Of a DNA stretch of 64,000 bases, positions 26,309 to 34,981 are shown piece by piece (positions within the stretch are counted from its first letter, which is position 1; every line of letters begins with the position of its first letter). Made by a program: the position numbers and the translations under genes. Below the pieces are notes generated by a model. It was not told where the DNA came from. It saw only the letters and a list, made by a program, of their open reading frames with translations, and searched no databases. The DNA is from Roseivivax sp. GX 12232 (lineage in GTDB: Bacteria; Pseudomonadota; Alphaproteobacteria; Rhodobacterales; Rhodobacteraceae): NCBI RefSeq assembly GCF_021272185.1, contig NZ_JAJSEC010000005.1:124001-188000 (forward strand), written 5' to 3'.

Positions 26309-27076
26309 GTGAAGCCTGAAGACCGCCGGCAGGAAATCGTGGAACTGCTTGTCGACCTGGGCTCGGCGAGCCTCGACGACCTGTCGCGCCAGTTCGGCGT
26401 CTCGAAGATGACCATCCACCGCGACCTCGACGAGCTCGAACAGGAGGGGCTGTTGCGCAAGATGCGCGGCGGCGCCACCATCGAGGCCTCGGGCCAGTTC
26501 GAGAGCGACTTCCGCTACCGCATGCGCAGCGCCGGCGAGGAGAAGCGCCAGATCGCCGAACGCGCGGCGCGCTTCCTCGAGCCGGGCATGAGCGTCATGG
26601 TCGACGACGGCTCGACCTCGCAGCAGATCCTTTCGGCGCTGATCGAGCTGCGCCCGCTCACGGTGATCACCAACAATCACGCCCTGATCGAGGGGCTGGC
26701 CGGCACCTCGGGCATCGAGCTGGTGGCGCTCGGCGGCACCTATTCGCGCAAGTTCAACGGCTTCTTCGGCGTGGTCACCCTGACCGCGCTGACCAACCTG
26801 CGGGCCGACGTGGCGCTTCTGTCGACCTCGGCCATCGACGGGCACACCGCCTTTCACCAGGACCAGGAGGTGCTCGAGGTCAAACGCCGGATGATCGCCT
26901 GTTCGGCGCGGAGCTACCTCATGGCCGATCACGGCAAGTTCGGGCGCACCGCGCTGCATTACGTCACCGACCTCGACGCCTTCGACGGCGTCGTCACCAG
27001 CAGCGCCCTGCCCGAGCCGCGCGCGGCGGCGCTGCGCGACCGCGGCATCGCGCTGCATTTCCACGAGGAGGGCTGA
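26309..27076 (+). CDS. DeoR family transcriptional regulator of the tpiA-rpiB (eryHI) operon
   Basis: 255 residues. The N-terminal DeoR helix-turn-helix is RRQEIVELLVDLGSASLDDLS followed by FGVSKMTIHRDLDELEQEGL. The C-terminal sugar-phosphate sensor (DeoRC) carries VDDGSTSQQIL, VITNNHALIEGL and LMADHGKFGR. The start is GTG at 26309 with GGAGG. It is followed 2 nt later by tpiA, an order found also in the Brucella erythritol locus as I recall it. It probably responds to a tetrose or triose phosphate and may bind the TGTGA-type sites at 26213-26235 and 38196-38213. Confidence 0.92.
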   Translation: MKPEDRRQEIVELLVDLGSASLDDLSRQFGVSKMTIHRDLDELEQEGLLRKMRGGATIEASGQFESDFRYRMRSAGEEKRQIAERAARFLEPGMSVMVDDGSTSQQILSALIELRPLTVITNNHALIEGLAGTSGIELVALGGTYSRKFNGFFGVVTLTALTNLRADVALLSTSAIDGHTAFHQDQEVLEVKRRMIACSARSYLMADHGKFGRTALHYVTDLDAFDGVVTSSALPEPRAAALRDRGIALHFHEEG

Positions 27077-27078
27077 AG

Positions 27079-27843
27079 ATGGCCGAAGCCGCAGGCCGCT
27101 GGATCGGCACGAGCTGGAAGATGAACAAGACCCTGGGCGAGGCGCTGCGCTTCGCCGAGGGGCTGCGCGGCGCGGCGCCTAACCCACGCATCCAGCGCTT
27201 CGTGATCCCGCCCTTCACCGCCCTGCGCGAGGTCAAATCGGCGCTGACCGAGACCGACGTCGCCGTCGGCGCGCAGAACATGCATTGGGACGACGCGGGT
27301 GCCTGGACCGGCGAGGTCTCGCCGCTCATGCTGACCGACTGCGGGCTCGACCTGGTGGAGCTGGGCCATTCCGAGCGCCGCACCCATTTCGGCGAGACCG
27401 ACGAGACCGTCGGGCTGAAGACCGCCGCGGCACTGCGCCATGGCCTCACGCCGCTCATCTGCATCGGCGAGACCGCCGAGGAGAAAGCCGCCGGCGAGGC
27501 CGACGCGGTGCTGACCCGCCAGGTGGAAAGCTGCCTCGCCGGGCTGCCGCCCGAGCTGGCCGCGCGCCCGATCCTTCTGGCCTACGAGCCGGTCTGGGCC
27601 ATCGGCGCCGGCGGCACGCCCGCGACGCCGGACTACGCCGAGGCCCGCCACGCCCATATCGCCGGGGTCGCCCGCGCCGCGCTCGGCCGCCATGTGCCCT
27701 GCCTCTACGGCGGCAGCGTGAACCCCGGCAATTGCGCCGAACTCATCGTCCGCGACCATGTCGACGGGCTCTTCATCGGGCGCTCGGCCTGGGAGGTCGA
27801 GGGCTACCTCGACATTCTCGACCGCTGCGCCCGCGTCATCTGA
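27079..27843 (+). CDS. eryH: Triosephosphate isomerase-like tetrulose-phosphate isomerase (EryH / TpiA2)
   Basis: 254 residues of TIM family. The N-terminal lysine is in GTSWKMNKT, the electrophilic His in ELGHSERRTHFGETDETV, the catalytic Glu in LLAYEPVWAIGAGG, and the phosphate loop in LYGGSVNPGN. The position between a DeoR gene and rpiB, within an erythritol locus, matches tpiA2/eryH of Brucella. There it takes part in the isomerisation of tetrulose-4-P toward D-erythrose-4-P and is not the housekeeping TIM. A housekeeping role cannot be excluded from sequence alone. Confidence 0.88.
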   Translation: MAEAAGRWIGTSWKMNKTLGEALRFAEGLRGAAPNPRIQRFVIPPFTALREVKSALTETDVAVGAQNMHWDDAGAWTGEVSPLMLTDCGLDLVELGHSERRTHFGETDETVGLKTAAALRHGLTPLICIGETAEEKAAGEADAVLTRQVESCLAGLPPELAARPILLAYEPVWAIGAGGTPATPDYAEARHAHIAGVARAALGRHVPCLYGGSVNPGNCAELIVRDHVDGLFIGRSAWEVEGYLDILDRCARVI

Positions 27844-27858
27844 GGAAAGGACCCCACC

Positions 27859-28317
27859 ATGAAACTCGCCATCGCAGGAGACAGCGCCGGCGCCCCGCTG
27901 GCCAAGGTTCTGGCCGAGCACCTGGGCGCCAAACAGGGCTTCGAGGTCGCCGAGCTTTCCGATCCGCCCGCGGGCGGCGAATATTACGCCAATCTCGCCG
28001 ACCGGGTCTGCGCGCAGGTGCTCGACGGCACCTATGACCGCGCGATCCTCTGCTGCGGCACCGGGATCGGCGTCTGCCTCTCGGCCAACAAGGTGCCGGG
28101 CATCCGCGCCGCCCAGACCCATGACACCTATTCCGCCGGCAAGGCCGCGACCTCGAACAACGCGCAGGTGATCACCATGGGCTCGCGCGTCGTGGGGGCG
28201 GAACTGGCGAAGGACATCGCCGAGGCCTTCCTCGGCGCGGTCTTCGACCCCGAGGGCAAATCGGCCGGCAACGTCCAGGCGATCGACGCGCTCGACCGGA
28301 AGTATCACACGGCCTGA
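27859..28317 (+). CDS. eryI: RpiB/LacA/LacB family sugar-phosphate isomerase (EryI)
   Basis: 152 residues, the size of ribose-5-phosphate isomerase B. Motifs: [16 protein letters not shown] at the N-terminus, the active-site [21 protein letters not shown] (given here in order; Cys and the anion hole), and THDTYSA. In Brucella the orthologous EryI makes D-erythrose-4-phosphate, the last step of erythritol breakdown. It lies 15 nt after eryH with AGGAAAGG as its ribosome site and is followed by a strong terminator. Confidence 0.9.
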   Translation: MKLAIAGDSAGAPLAKVLAEHLGAKQGFEVAELSDPPAGGEYYANLADRVCAQVLDGTYDRAILCCGTGIGVCLSANKVPGIRAAQTHDTYSAGKAATSNNAQVITMGSRVVGAELAKDIAEAFLGAVFDPEGKSAGNVQAIDALDRKYHTA

Positions 28318-28374
28318 GCGGAGCGGCACGCGGGGCTTTGGCCGCGCGTGGCTGTCTTGGAGGAGAGTGAGAGA

Positions 28375-28413
28375 CCCGGGGCGTTCGAGAGAGCGCCCCG
28401 GGTTTTCTTTTTT
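28375..28413 (+). terminator. Rho-independent terminator after eryI
   Basis: CCCGGGGCG (28375-28383) and CGCCCCGGG (28394-28402) form a 9-bp GC stem, directly followed by TTTTCTTTTTT. It closes the deoR-eryH-eryI operon before the convergent dehydrogenase gene. Confidence 0.95.
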
Positions 28414-28513
28414 CACGTCATGGGGCGGGTTCGGAGCCTTACGTTGAGGCTTGCCGAGAGGGCTGAGCCCTAGAGCCCGCCGATCAGTCCGCCACCCGGC
28501 GCGAGCCCCCTCG

Positions 28514-30178
28514 TCAAAGCCGCACCCCGTGCCGCTCCTCCAACAGCCGCCGCGTCTCGGAGAGCTCGCCCTCCCGCCGTGCATCGTCCCAGCCCAGCGC
28601 CTCGCCCAGGATCCCGGCGATGGCCTCCAGGTCGCGCCCGGTGAGCCGCCCGGTGATCGCCAGCGTCGTCCGCCGCAGCACCACGTCGGCGAGGTGCACG
28701 ACCTGTTCGTGCCGCGCGATCCAGTCGATCTCGCCCCGGGTGTAACCCGGGGCATCGGCCAGCGGCGCGGCCCCCGGCCCTTCGTGGCCCGCGATCCGCG
28801 CTGCCGTGGTGCCGTAGCGGTCGAGCAGCACCGCAAGGCGCGCCTCTTCGACACCGCTTTCCCGCGCGGCCTCGGCCAGCCAGGACGCCCGCGCCGCAGC
28901 GCCTTTCGGAAAGTCCCGCCCGCCGCCGATCGGCAGCTCGCGGGTGGAGCGCTCGCGCCCGCGCCCGAGGCGGGCCAGCACCGTGTCCGCGACCTCCTCC
29001 GAGAAGCCCCGGAAGGTCGTCCATTTGCCGCCCACCATGGAGAGGATCGGGAAGCGCCGCGCGCCCTCGGGTTCGGCCACCGGGGCGGAGTGATCGCGGC
29101 TGATCAGCCCCGGCGCGGTCCCGTCCGAGGCCGGCAACGGCCGGATGCCGCTGTAGCGCGCGACGATCTGACCCGCGTCGAAGCTGAGCCCCGGCAGGAG
29201 CCCCCGCAGGCTCTCGAGGAAATAGGCGGTCTCGGTCTCCTCGCAGCGCACCGCGTCGGGGTCCTCGGCGGGAATGTCGGTGGAGCCGACCAGCGCCCGC
29301 CCGAGGTAGTCGAAGACCAGGCAGATGCGCCCGTCGTCGGCCTCGAAATAGATCATCCGGCCCGCGAGCTGGCGCACCAGCTCGGGGTGGTCGAGCAGGA
29401 TATGCGAGCCCTTGGTGCCGCCGATCAGCTTCGAGGGGGCGCCCATCAGCGCGTTGACCTTGTCGATCCAGGGGCCCGCGGCATTGACCACCACGCGCGG
29501 GCGGGTGGTCAGGCTGCCGCCGTCCGGCAGATCGAAGCTCAGCGCCGCGCCGTCGCCGGGGCGCAGCGCGGTGGCGTTCAGCGCCCTTGAGCGGGGGTTG
29601 GCGGCGGAGCCCTCGGCCACAAGCTCCCAGACCAGCCGCTCGGGCGCGGTCACGGAGGCGTCGTAATAGGTGCCGGCGGCGACGATCCGGGGCGTCAGCG
29701 CGGGCAGCTTCTCCAGCGCCCGGCCCCGGCGCCAGAGCGCGTGGCGCGGCATGACCCGGGCGCGACGGCCGTAGAAGTCGTAGAGCGCGAGGCCGATCTT
29801 CACCAGGAGCGCGCCCCGGCTGCGCGGCGCCTGCTTGGCCCCGAAAAAGGTCCGGAGCGCCGCGCCGATGCCGCGCGTCCAGGAGAAGATCGGGATCACC
29901 GTGGGCAGCGGATGCACCAGGTGCGGGGCGTTGCGCAGCAGCAGGTTCCGCTCCAGCGTCGATTGCGCCACCAGGCCGAACTCGCCGGTCTCGAGGTATT
30001 TCAGCCCGCCGTGGATCAGCCGCGAAGGCGCGGCGCTGCTGCCCGAGCCGAAGTCGCCCTTGTCGACCAGCAGGCAGTCGACGCCCTGGGCGCAGAGGTC
30101 GCGGTAAAGCCCCGCGCCATTCACCCCGGCCCCGAGGATCACCACCTCGTAGTCGCCTGTCTCCGGCGTCGCGCTCAT
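28514..30178 (-). CDS. GlpD/EryB-like FAD-dependent polyol-phosphate dehydrogenase (second set)
   Basis: 554 residues of the glycerol-3-phosphate dehydrogenase family. The FAD motif VVILGAGVNGAGLYRDL is near residue 11, followed by the GlpD signature SGSSAAPSRLIHGGLKYLE and later VVVNAAGPWIDKV and MVGGKWTTFRGF. A C-terminal domain matching DAO_C follows. It overlaps the kinase stop by ATGA, so kinase and dehydrogenase form a pair like eryA-eryB at 39612-42756 but are clearly diverged from it. The substrate is probably a different polyol phosphate (a tetritol, pentitol or glycerol). It is the last gene of the importer, DeoR, kinase, dehydrogenase operon. Confidence 0.9.
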   Translation of the reverse strand: MSATPETGDYEVVILGAGVNGAGLYRDLCAQGVDCLLVDKGDFGSGSSAAPSRLIHGGLKYLETGEFGLVAQSTLERNLLLRNAPHLVHPLPTVIPIFSWTRGIGAALRTFFGAKQAPRSRGALLVKIGLALYDFYGRRARVMPRHALWRRGRALEKLPALTPRIVAAGTYYDASVTAPERLVWELVAEGSAANPRSRALNATALRPGDGAALSFDLPDGGSLTTRPRVVVNAAGPWIDKVNALMGAPSKLIGGTKGSHILLDHPELVRQLAGRMIYFEADDGRICLVFDYLGRALVGSTDIPAEDPDAVRCEETETAYFLESLRGLLPGLSFDAGQIVARYSGIRPLPASDGTAPGLISRDHSAPVAEPEGARRFPILSMVGGKWTTFRGFSEEVADTVLARLGRGRERSTRELPIGGGRDFPKGAAARASWLAEAARESGVEEARLAVLLDRYGTTAARIAGHEGPGAAPLADAPGYTRGEIDWIARHEQVVHLADVVLRRTTLAITGRLTGRDLEAIAGILGEALGWDDARREGELSETRRLLEERHGVRL

Positions 30179-31686
30179 GTCTTGTCCTCATGCTCGCTCA
30201 GGGCTTCGATCTTCTCCCAGACCGGGGTCAGCGCCGCTGCGGCCTCGGTGTAGAGCGCGTAGCGCGCGGCATAGGCCGCGACGCGGTCGGGGTCTGGGGT
30301 ATGCGCGGTCTCCAGCGCGGAAAGGTCGCGCGGGTCGTCGAAGGGGCTCTCCCAAAGCCCCGCCGCCGCGCCCGCGCAGAGCGCCGCCCCCCAGGCCGCC
30401 GCCTCGCCGGTGGCCGAGGTCAGGACCGGCAGGCCGGTCACATCGGCCATGAGCTGGGCGAAATCGGGATTGCGCGAGACGCCGCCGGTGAGCCTCAGGC
30501 GGTCGAAGGCGAACCCCTCGCCCAGGGCGTCGATATGATGGCGGTGGTTGAAGGCGATGCCTTCGAGCACCGCGCGCAGAAGGTCGCCGCGCCCGTGCCA
30601 GCCGCGCAGGCCCAGGAACCCGCCGCTCGGCCCGCCGCCCTGCGGGCTGCCGTAGAGATAGGGATGGAAGATCGGCCCGCCGGGCGTCGGCGCCGTGGTC
30701 CGCATCTCGGCGGCCAGCGCGGCGTGATCCGGTGCGGCCTCCCCGTCGCGGCAGAGCGTCTCGGCGAACCAGTCGTAATTGGTGGTCGAGGCCGGAGAGA
30801 TCGACATGGCGTTCCAGGTGCCCGGCGCGATGCCGTTGCGGCAGAACCAGCGCGCGTCCCGGTGCGGGCTGTCGCAGATCACCTGGTTGATCGAATAGGT
30901 CCCGGCGACCACATCCGCGGCGCCCGCCCGCTGCCCGCCGATGCCCAGCGCCGAGGCGGTCACGTCGTGCAGCCCCGCCGCGACCGGCGTGCCCGGACGC
31001 AATCCGCAGCGCCGGGCGGCGGCCTCGGTCACATGGCCGACCACCGCGTCGACGGGGCTCGCGGGCGGCAGCGCGGACCAGAGCGCCTCGAGCCCGTAAA
31101 GCGCCAGCGCCTCGGGGGTGTAGTCCTGGGTCTCGAGCGCGGTGAAGGCGGTGCTGGCCTCGGTCCGGTCGGTGCCGATCTCACCGGTCAGGCAGAAGCG
31201 CAGCCAGTCCTTGCAGGAGAGGATATGCCCGATGCGGGCGAAGCGGTCGGGCTCCTCCCGGGCGATCCAGGCCAGGAGCGCCGAGGGGGCCGAGGCATGC
31301 GGCACCTGCCCGGTCAGCGCCAGCGCGCGGTCGGAGATGCCCTCGGCGCGCCAGGCCGCGACCTGCGGCTCGGCGCGGCTGTCGAGGGAGAGGATCGCGG
31401 GGCCGAGCGGGGCCTTGTCGCGGTCGAGAAGGTAGAGCCCGTCGCCATGGGCGGTGGCGGCGATGGCCGCGACCTCGCCGGGGTCGATGCGGGCCTCGGC
31501 GATCACCTCCGAGATGGCCTCGGCGGTGGCCGCCCAGAGCGCGTCCATGTCGCGTTCGACGTGGCGCGGGCGCGGCACGTCGCGGGGCACGCGGCGGCGG
31601 GCGACCGCCAGCTCGCGGCCGTCATCCGAGAACAGCACCGCCTTGGTGACGGTCAGGCCGCTGTCGAGGCCGATCAGGCAGGCCAT
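30175..31686 (-). CDS. FGGY family carbohydrate kinase (second set)
   Basis: 503 residues. FGGY kinases phosphorylate polyols or ketoses with ATP. Seen: the N-terminal phosphate-1 loop LIGLDSGLTVTKAVLF, AATAHGDGLYLLD, the catalytic region GLHDVTASALGIG, the nucleotide part GGVSRNPDFAQLMADV, and WGAALCAGAAAG. It resembles the XylB/LyxK side of the family and differs from the EryA-like kinase at 39612. It is coupled to the dehydrogenase downstream and lies 115 nt after the DeoR gene. It probably starts breakdown of the ligand imported by the ABC system upstream. Confidence 0.92.
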   Translation of the reverse strand: MACLIGLDSGLTVTKAVLFSDDGRELAVARRRVPRDVPRPRHVERDMDALWAATAEAISEVIAEARIDPGEVAAIAATAHGDGLYLLDRDKAPLGPAILSLDSRAEPQVAAWRAEGISDRALALTGQVPHASAPSALLAWIAREEPDRFARIGHILSCKDWLRFCLTGEIGTDRTEASTAFTALETQDYTPEALALYGLEALWSALPPASPVDAVVGHVTEAAARRCGLRPGTPVAAGLHDVTASALGIGGQRAGAADVVAGTYSINQVICDSPHRDARWFCRNGIAPGTWNAMSISPASTTNYDWFAETLCRDGEAAPDHAALAAEMRTTAPTPGGPIFHPYLYGSPQGGGPSGGFLGLRGWHGRGDLLRAVLEGIAFNHRHHIDALGEGFAFDRLRLTGGVSRNPDFAQLMADVTGLPVLTSATGEAAAWGAALCAGAAAGLWESPFDDPRDLSALETAHTPDPDRVAAYAARYALYTEAAAALTPVWEKIEALSEHEDKT

Positions 31687-31801
31687 GGCGCGCCCTTTCG
31701 CGGTTGGGGGTCGGTTGGGGATCTGCGGGACGGCTCGGGACGGGCGAGCCCCACGCGGCCAGCCTCAACCGTCCTCTCGCCCCGCCCGGGCGTGGCGCGG
31801 C

Positions 31802-32647
31802 TCATGCCCGGCGCAGCGGGGCGACGACCACCTCGGCCCCGCCGGCGCGGATGCGCTCGAGGTGGAAGGCCGGGGTCTTCTCGTCGACGATCACCGCGTC
31901 GAAGTCGCGCAGCGCCACCAGCCCGTGCAGGGCGCGGCGCTCGAACTTGGTGTGATCGGCCAGGAGGATCCGCCGCTTGGCCGAGTCGAACATCGCGCGC
32001 TTGGTGTCGACCATCTCGGGCGACTGGTGAAAGACGATGTCGTCGATGATCGCCGAGATCGACATGAAAAGCGTATCGGCCCGAAGCCGCCCGATCTCGT
32101 TGGTGGTCATCCGCCCCATGAAGGCGTGGCACCACTTGTGAAACTGCCCACCGAGCCCCAGGAGCGTCACGTCCCGCACATCGCTGAGCTCGGTCATCAA
32201 GCGCAGCGAATTGGTGATCACCGTGAGCGGCGTCTTCGCCGCCAGCAGCGGCGCCATCTGGCCCACGGTGGTGCTGTCGTCCATGAAGATTGCCTGCCCC
32301 GGCTCCACGAACTCGAGCGCGGCGGCGGCGATGGCGGCCTTCTCCTCGGACTGGCGCACGGCGCGGTAGACGTCGCTGGCCTCGATCAGGCTGGTCGGCG
32401 CCGCCGAGACGATGCCGCGGGTCTTCCGCAGGAGCCCGCGCTCGGCCAGGTCGTCGAGGTCGCGGTGGGCGGTCATCAGGGAAATGTCGTAGCGCGCCGC
32501 AAGATCCTCGATGCGCATGGTGCCGGCCTCCATCACCGCCTCGGCGATCATCTGGCGGCGGGCGAGCTGGCGCGCCTGGCGGCTGTCGCCGGGCACCTCC
32601 TCGGCCATCAGCTGGTCGATCGCTGCGGGATCTTTTCGGTCGGTCAT
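31802..32647 (-). CDS. DeoR family transcriptional regulator
   Basis: 281 residues (a GTG one codon upstream is an alternative start). The helix-turn-helix spans ARRQMIAEAVMEAGTMRIEDL and YDISLMTAHRDLDDLAERGLL; the DeoRC sensor contains MDDSTTVGQMAPLL, VITNSLRLM and LLADHTKFERRALHG. It is encoded within the same minus-strand run as the importer and the kinase/dehydrogenase pair, so it probably controls that operon. It differs substantially from the DeoR at 26309, so two sugar-phosphate signals may be read in this module. Confidence 0.92.
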   Translation of the reverse strand: MTDRKDPAAIDQLMAEEVPGDSRQARQLARRQMIAEAVMEAGTMRIEDLAARYDISLMTAHRDLDDLAERGLLRKTRGIVSAAPTSLIEASDVYRAVRQSEEKAAIAAAALEFVEPGQAIFMDDSTTVGQMAPLLAAKTPLTVITNSLRLMTELSDVRDVTLLGLGGQFHKWCHAFMGRMTTNEIGRLRADTLFMSISAIIDDIVFHQSPEMVDTKRAMFDSAKRRILLADHTKFERRALHGLVALRDFDAVIVDEKTPAFHLERIRAGGAEVVVAPLRRA

Positions 32648-32732
32648 CACATGCTCGGGTCCAAGCGGTGCGGAGGGGGGGATCCGGCGGGCCCGGGAGA
32701 GAGGGCCCGCCGGTGCCAGCGCTAGGGCGCGC

Positions 32733-33698
32733 TTAGCCCGCCATGCCTTCCAGGGTGAAGGGGGCGGTGTATTGATCGACGTTGTCCGGGGTGATCAGCA
32801 CGCAGTCGAAGAGCTGCTTCTCGGTGTCGACCATCGGCTCGCCGTTCTTGATGTAGTAATCGGCCTGCTTGACCGCCTCGGCGGAGAAGACCGCCACCGG
32901 CTGCAGCACCGAATAGGCCATCTCGCCGGCCTTGATCGCCTCGACCGCGTCGGGCGAGCCGTCGAAGCCGCCGACGGTGACATTCTCGAGCTTGCCGGCT
33001 TCCTTGAGCGCCGCGATCGCGCCCAGCGCCATCTCGTCGTTGCCCGAGATCACCGCGTCGATGTCGGGGTTGGCCTGCAGCATGGACTGCATCTTGTTGT
33101 AGCCCTGGGTGCGGTCCCAGTTGGCCACTTCCTCGGCCACCTTCTCGAGGTCGGGATACTGGCTCAGCACGGTCTCATAACCGTTCGAGCGGGTCGCGGC
33201 GTTGTTGTCGGCGGGGTTGCCGAAGAACTCCACGTAGGTGGCGCTGTCGCCCACCGTCTGCACCCACTGCTGCGCGCCGAGTGCGGCACCCTGGGCGTTG
33301 TTCGACACGAGCTGCGCGATGGCGATGCCGCTTTCGTTGATCTCGGCGTTGACGAGGAACACCGGGATGTCGGCGGCCACGGCCTTCTTCACCGCGCCGA
33401 TCGAGCCGTCGGCATTGGCGGGATCGAGGATGATCGCCTTGGCCTGGTTGGTGATCGCCGTGTCGATCAGGTTCGACTCGGTGTTGGTGTCGCCCTTGTG
33501 GGCCGAGACATTGGCCTTGTAGCCCAGCTCTTCGGCGGTGGCCTTGGCGACCTCGCCCTCGGTGAACCAATAGGGGTTCGAGGGATCGGTGACGATGATC
33601 GAGATCAGCCCCTGGTCCTGCGCGAAGGCGGCGCCGGAGAACAGCGGGGCCGCGGCCAGGGCGGCGCCCATCAAGAGGCTCTTTCTGCGGGTAAACAT
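32733..33698 (-). CDS. Sugar ABC transporter substrate-binding protein (ribose-type)
   Basis: 321 residues with a signal peptide (SLLMGAALAAAPLFSGAAFAQ, with Arg-rich start; cleavage after AFA is likely) and a Peripla_BP_4 fold: IIVTDPSNPYWFTEGE, KGDTNTESNLIDTAI, AIILDPANADGSIGAVKKA, GNDEMALGAIAALKEAG and VGGFDGSPDAVEAIKAGEM. It delivers a polyol or sugar to the permease encoded upstream. The 121-nt gap before it contains inverted repeats (for example around GCCGGTCCGCCGGC), which could separate its expression level from that of the membrane components. By context the ligand is erythritol or a related alditol. Confidence 0.93.
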   Translation of the reverse strand: MFTRRKSLLMGAALAAAPLFSGAAFAQDQGLISIIVTDPSNPYWFTEGEVAKATAEELGYKANVSAHKGDTNTESNLIDTAITNQAKAIILDPANADGSIGAVKKAVAADIPVFLVNAEINESGIAIAQLVSNNAQGAALGAQQWVQTVGDSATYVEFFGNPADNNAATRSNGYETVLSQYPDLEKVAEEVANWDRTQGYNKMQSMLQANPDIDAVISGNDEMALGAIAALKEAGKLENVTVGGFDGSPDAVEAIKAGEMAYSVLQPVAVFSAEAVKQADYYIKNGEPMVDTEKQLFDCVLITPDNVDQYTAPFTLEGMAG

Positions 33699-33819
33699 GT
33701 GGTCTCACTCCCTTGGTCTTATGTGCCGGTAGGGCACGGTTGGTGCCGGGTCCCCGGCGGTGGTGAAGCTGCCGGCGGACCGGCTTCGTGGACGCGGCGC
33801 GGTGGCCGGGGGGCGGGCC

Positions 33820-34911
33820 TCAGGCCTTGCCCCCGGCGCGCGGCGCGCTCTTGGCGGCGGCGGGCTTCTTTTTCTTGCCGCCGCTGTACTGGATCGAGTT
33901 CAGAAGCACGGCGAGGACGATGACCGCGCCGGTGAAGACGGTCTGCCAGTAGGAAGACACGCCGATGATCACGAGCCCGTCCGAGAGGAAGCCGATCACG
34001 AAGGCCCCGAGCAGCGTGCCGCGCACGCCCCCGCGCCCGCCGGTCAGCGCCGCCCCGCCGATCACCACCGTGGCGATGGCGGTCAGCTCGTAGGTGGTGC
34101 CCGCGGTCGGCCCGGCCGAGGTGAGCTGCGAACTCAGCACGAGCCCCGCGATGGCCGCGCAGATGCCCGAGAGGACATAGACCGTGACCTGCACCCGCTT
34201 GACCGGCACGCCCGAGAGCTCCGCCGCGCGGGCGTTGCCGCCGGTCGAATAGATCCAGCGCCCCAGCGCCGAGCGGTTCAGCATCAGGCTGCAGAGGATC
34301 GCCACCAGCACCATGACGATGACGCCGATCGGCACGCCCCAGAGCCGGTTGAAGCCCAGCCAGTCGAAGCCGGTGTTGCCCAGCGCGGGCTCGCCCGCGA
34401 GGTCGTTCATGGTCAGGCCGTTGGTCAGAAGCAGCGCCACGCCGCGGGCGACGTAGAGAAGGCCCAGGGTCGCGACGAAGGCCGGCACCTTGAAGAAGGC
34501 GATCAGCACGCCGTTGATCAGCCCCACGAAGGCGCCCACCGCGCAGGTCATGATCACCACGACCCAGACCGGCGGATAGAGGATCACCCCCGCCCATTCG
34601 ATGGTGATGCCCTGCATCAGGAAGCCCGCGCAGACGCCCGCGAGCGCCAGGGTCGAGCCGACCGAGAGGTCGATGCCCCCGGTCAGGATCACCAGCATCA
34701 TGCCGATGCCGAGGATCCCGAAGATCGCCACGTGGCTCGACATGATCAGGAAGTTGTTGGTCGAGAAATAGACCGGCGACAGGATCGAGAAGACGATGAT
34801 GATCGCCACGAGCGCGAAGAAGGCGCGGCCTTCGAGCAGGGCGCGGCCGAGGCTGAAGTCCTCTCCGAAGAGGCCGCCGCGTTTCGCCGTGGATGCGGGC
34901 ATGTCGGTCAT
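33820..34911 (-). CDS. Sugar ABC transporter permease (ribose-type)
   Basis: 363 residues with about ten hydrophobic segments. RbsC-type motifs: ILTGGIDLSVGSTLALAGVCAGF, GLINGVLIAFFKVPAFVATLG, GGNARAAELSGVPV and GGAALTGGRGGVRGTLLGAFVIG. The lysine/proline-rich C-terminus (GGKKKKPAAAKSAPRAGG) is a basic cytoplasmic tail. It is coupled to the ATPase-SorC fusion upstream by a 70-nt gap. Confidence 0.94.
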   Translation of the reverse strand: MTDMPASTAKRGGLFGEDFSLGRALLEGRAFFALVAIIIVFSILSPVYFSTNNFLIMSSHVAIFGILGIGMMLVILTGGIDLSVGSTLALAGVCAGFLMQGITIEWAGVILYPPVWVVVIMTCAVGAFVGLINGVLIAFFKVPAFVATLGLLYVARGVALLLTNGLTMNDLAGEPALGNTGFDWLGFNRLWGVPIGVIVMVLVAILCSLMLNRSALGRWIYSTGGNARAAELSGVPVKRVQVTVYVLSGICAAIAGLVLSSQLTSAGPTAGTTYELTAIATVVIGGAALTGGRGGVRGTLLGAFVIGFLSDGLVIIGVSSYWQTVFTGAVIVLAVLLNSIQYSGGKKKKPAAAKSAPRAGGKA

Positions 34912-34981
34912 GAGGGTCGTCCCCTTGCTGGTGTCTTGCCGCCGGGCCGGGCCGGGGCGCTATGGGTCATGCGGGGGTGGC

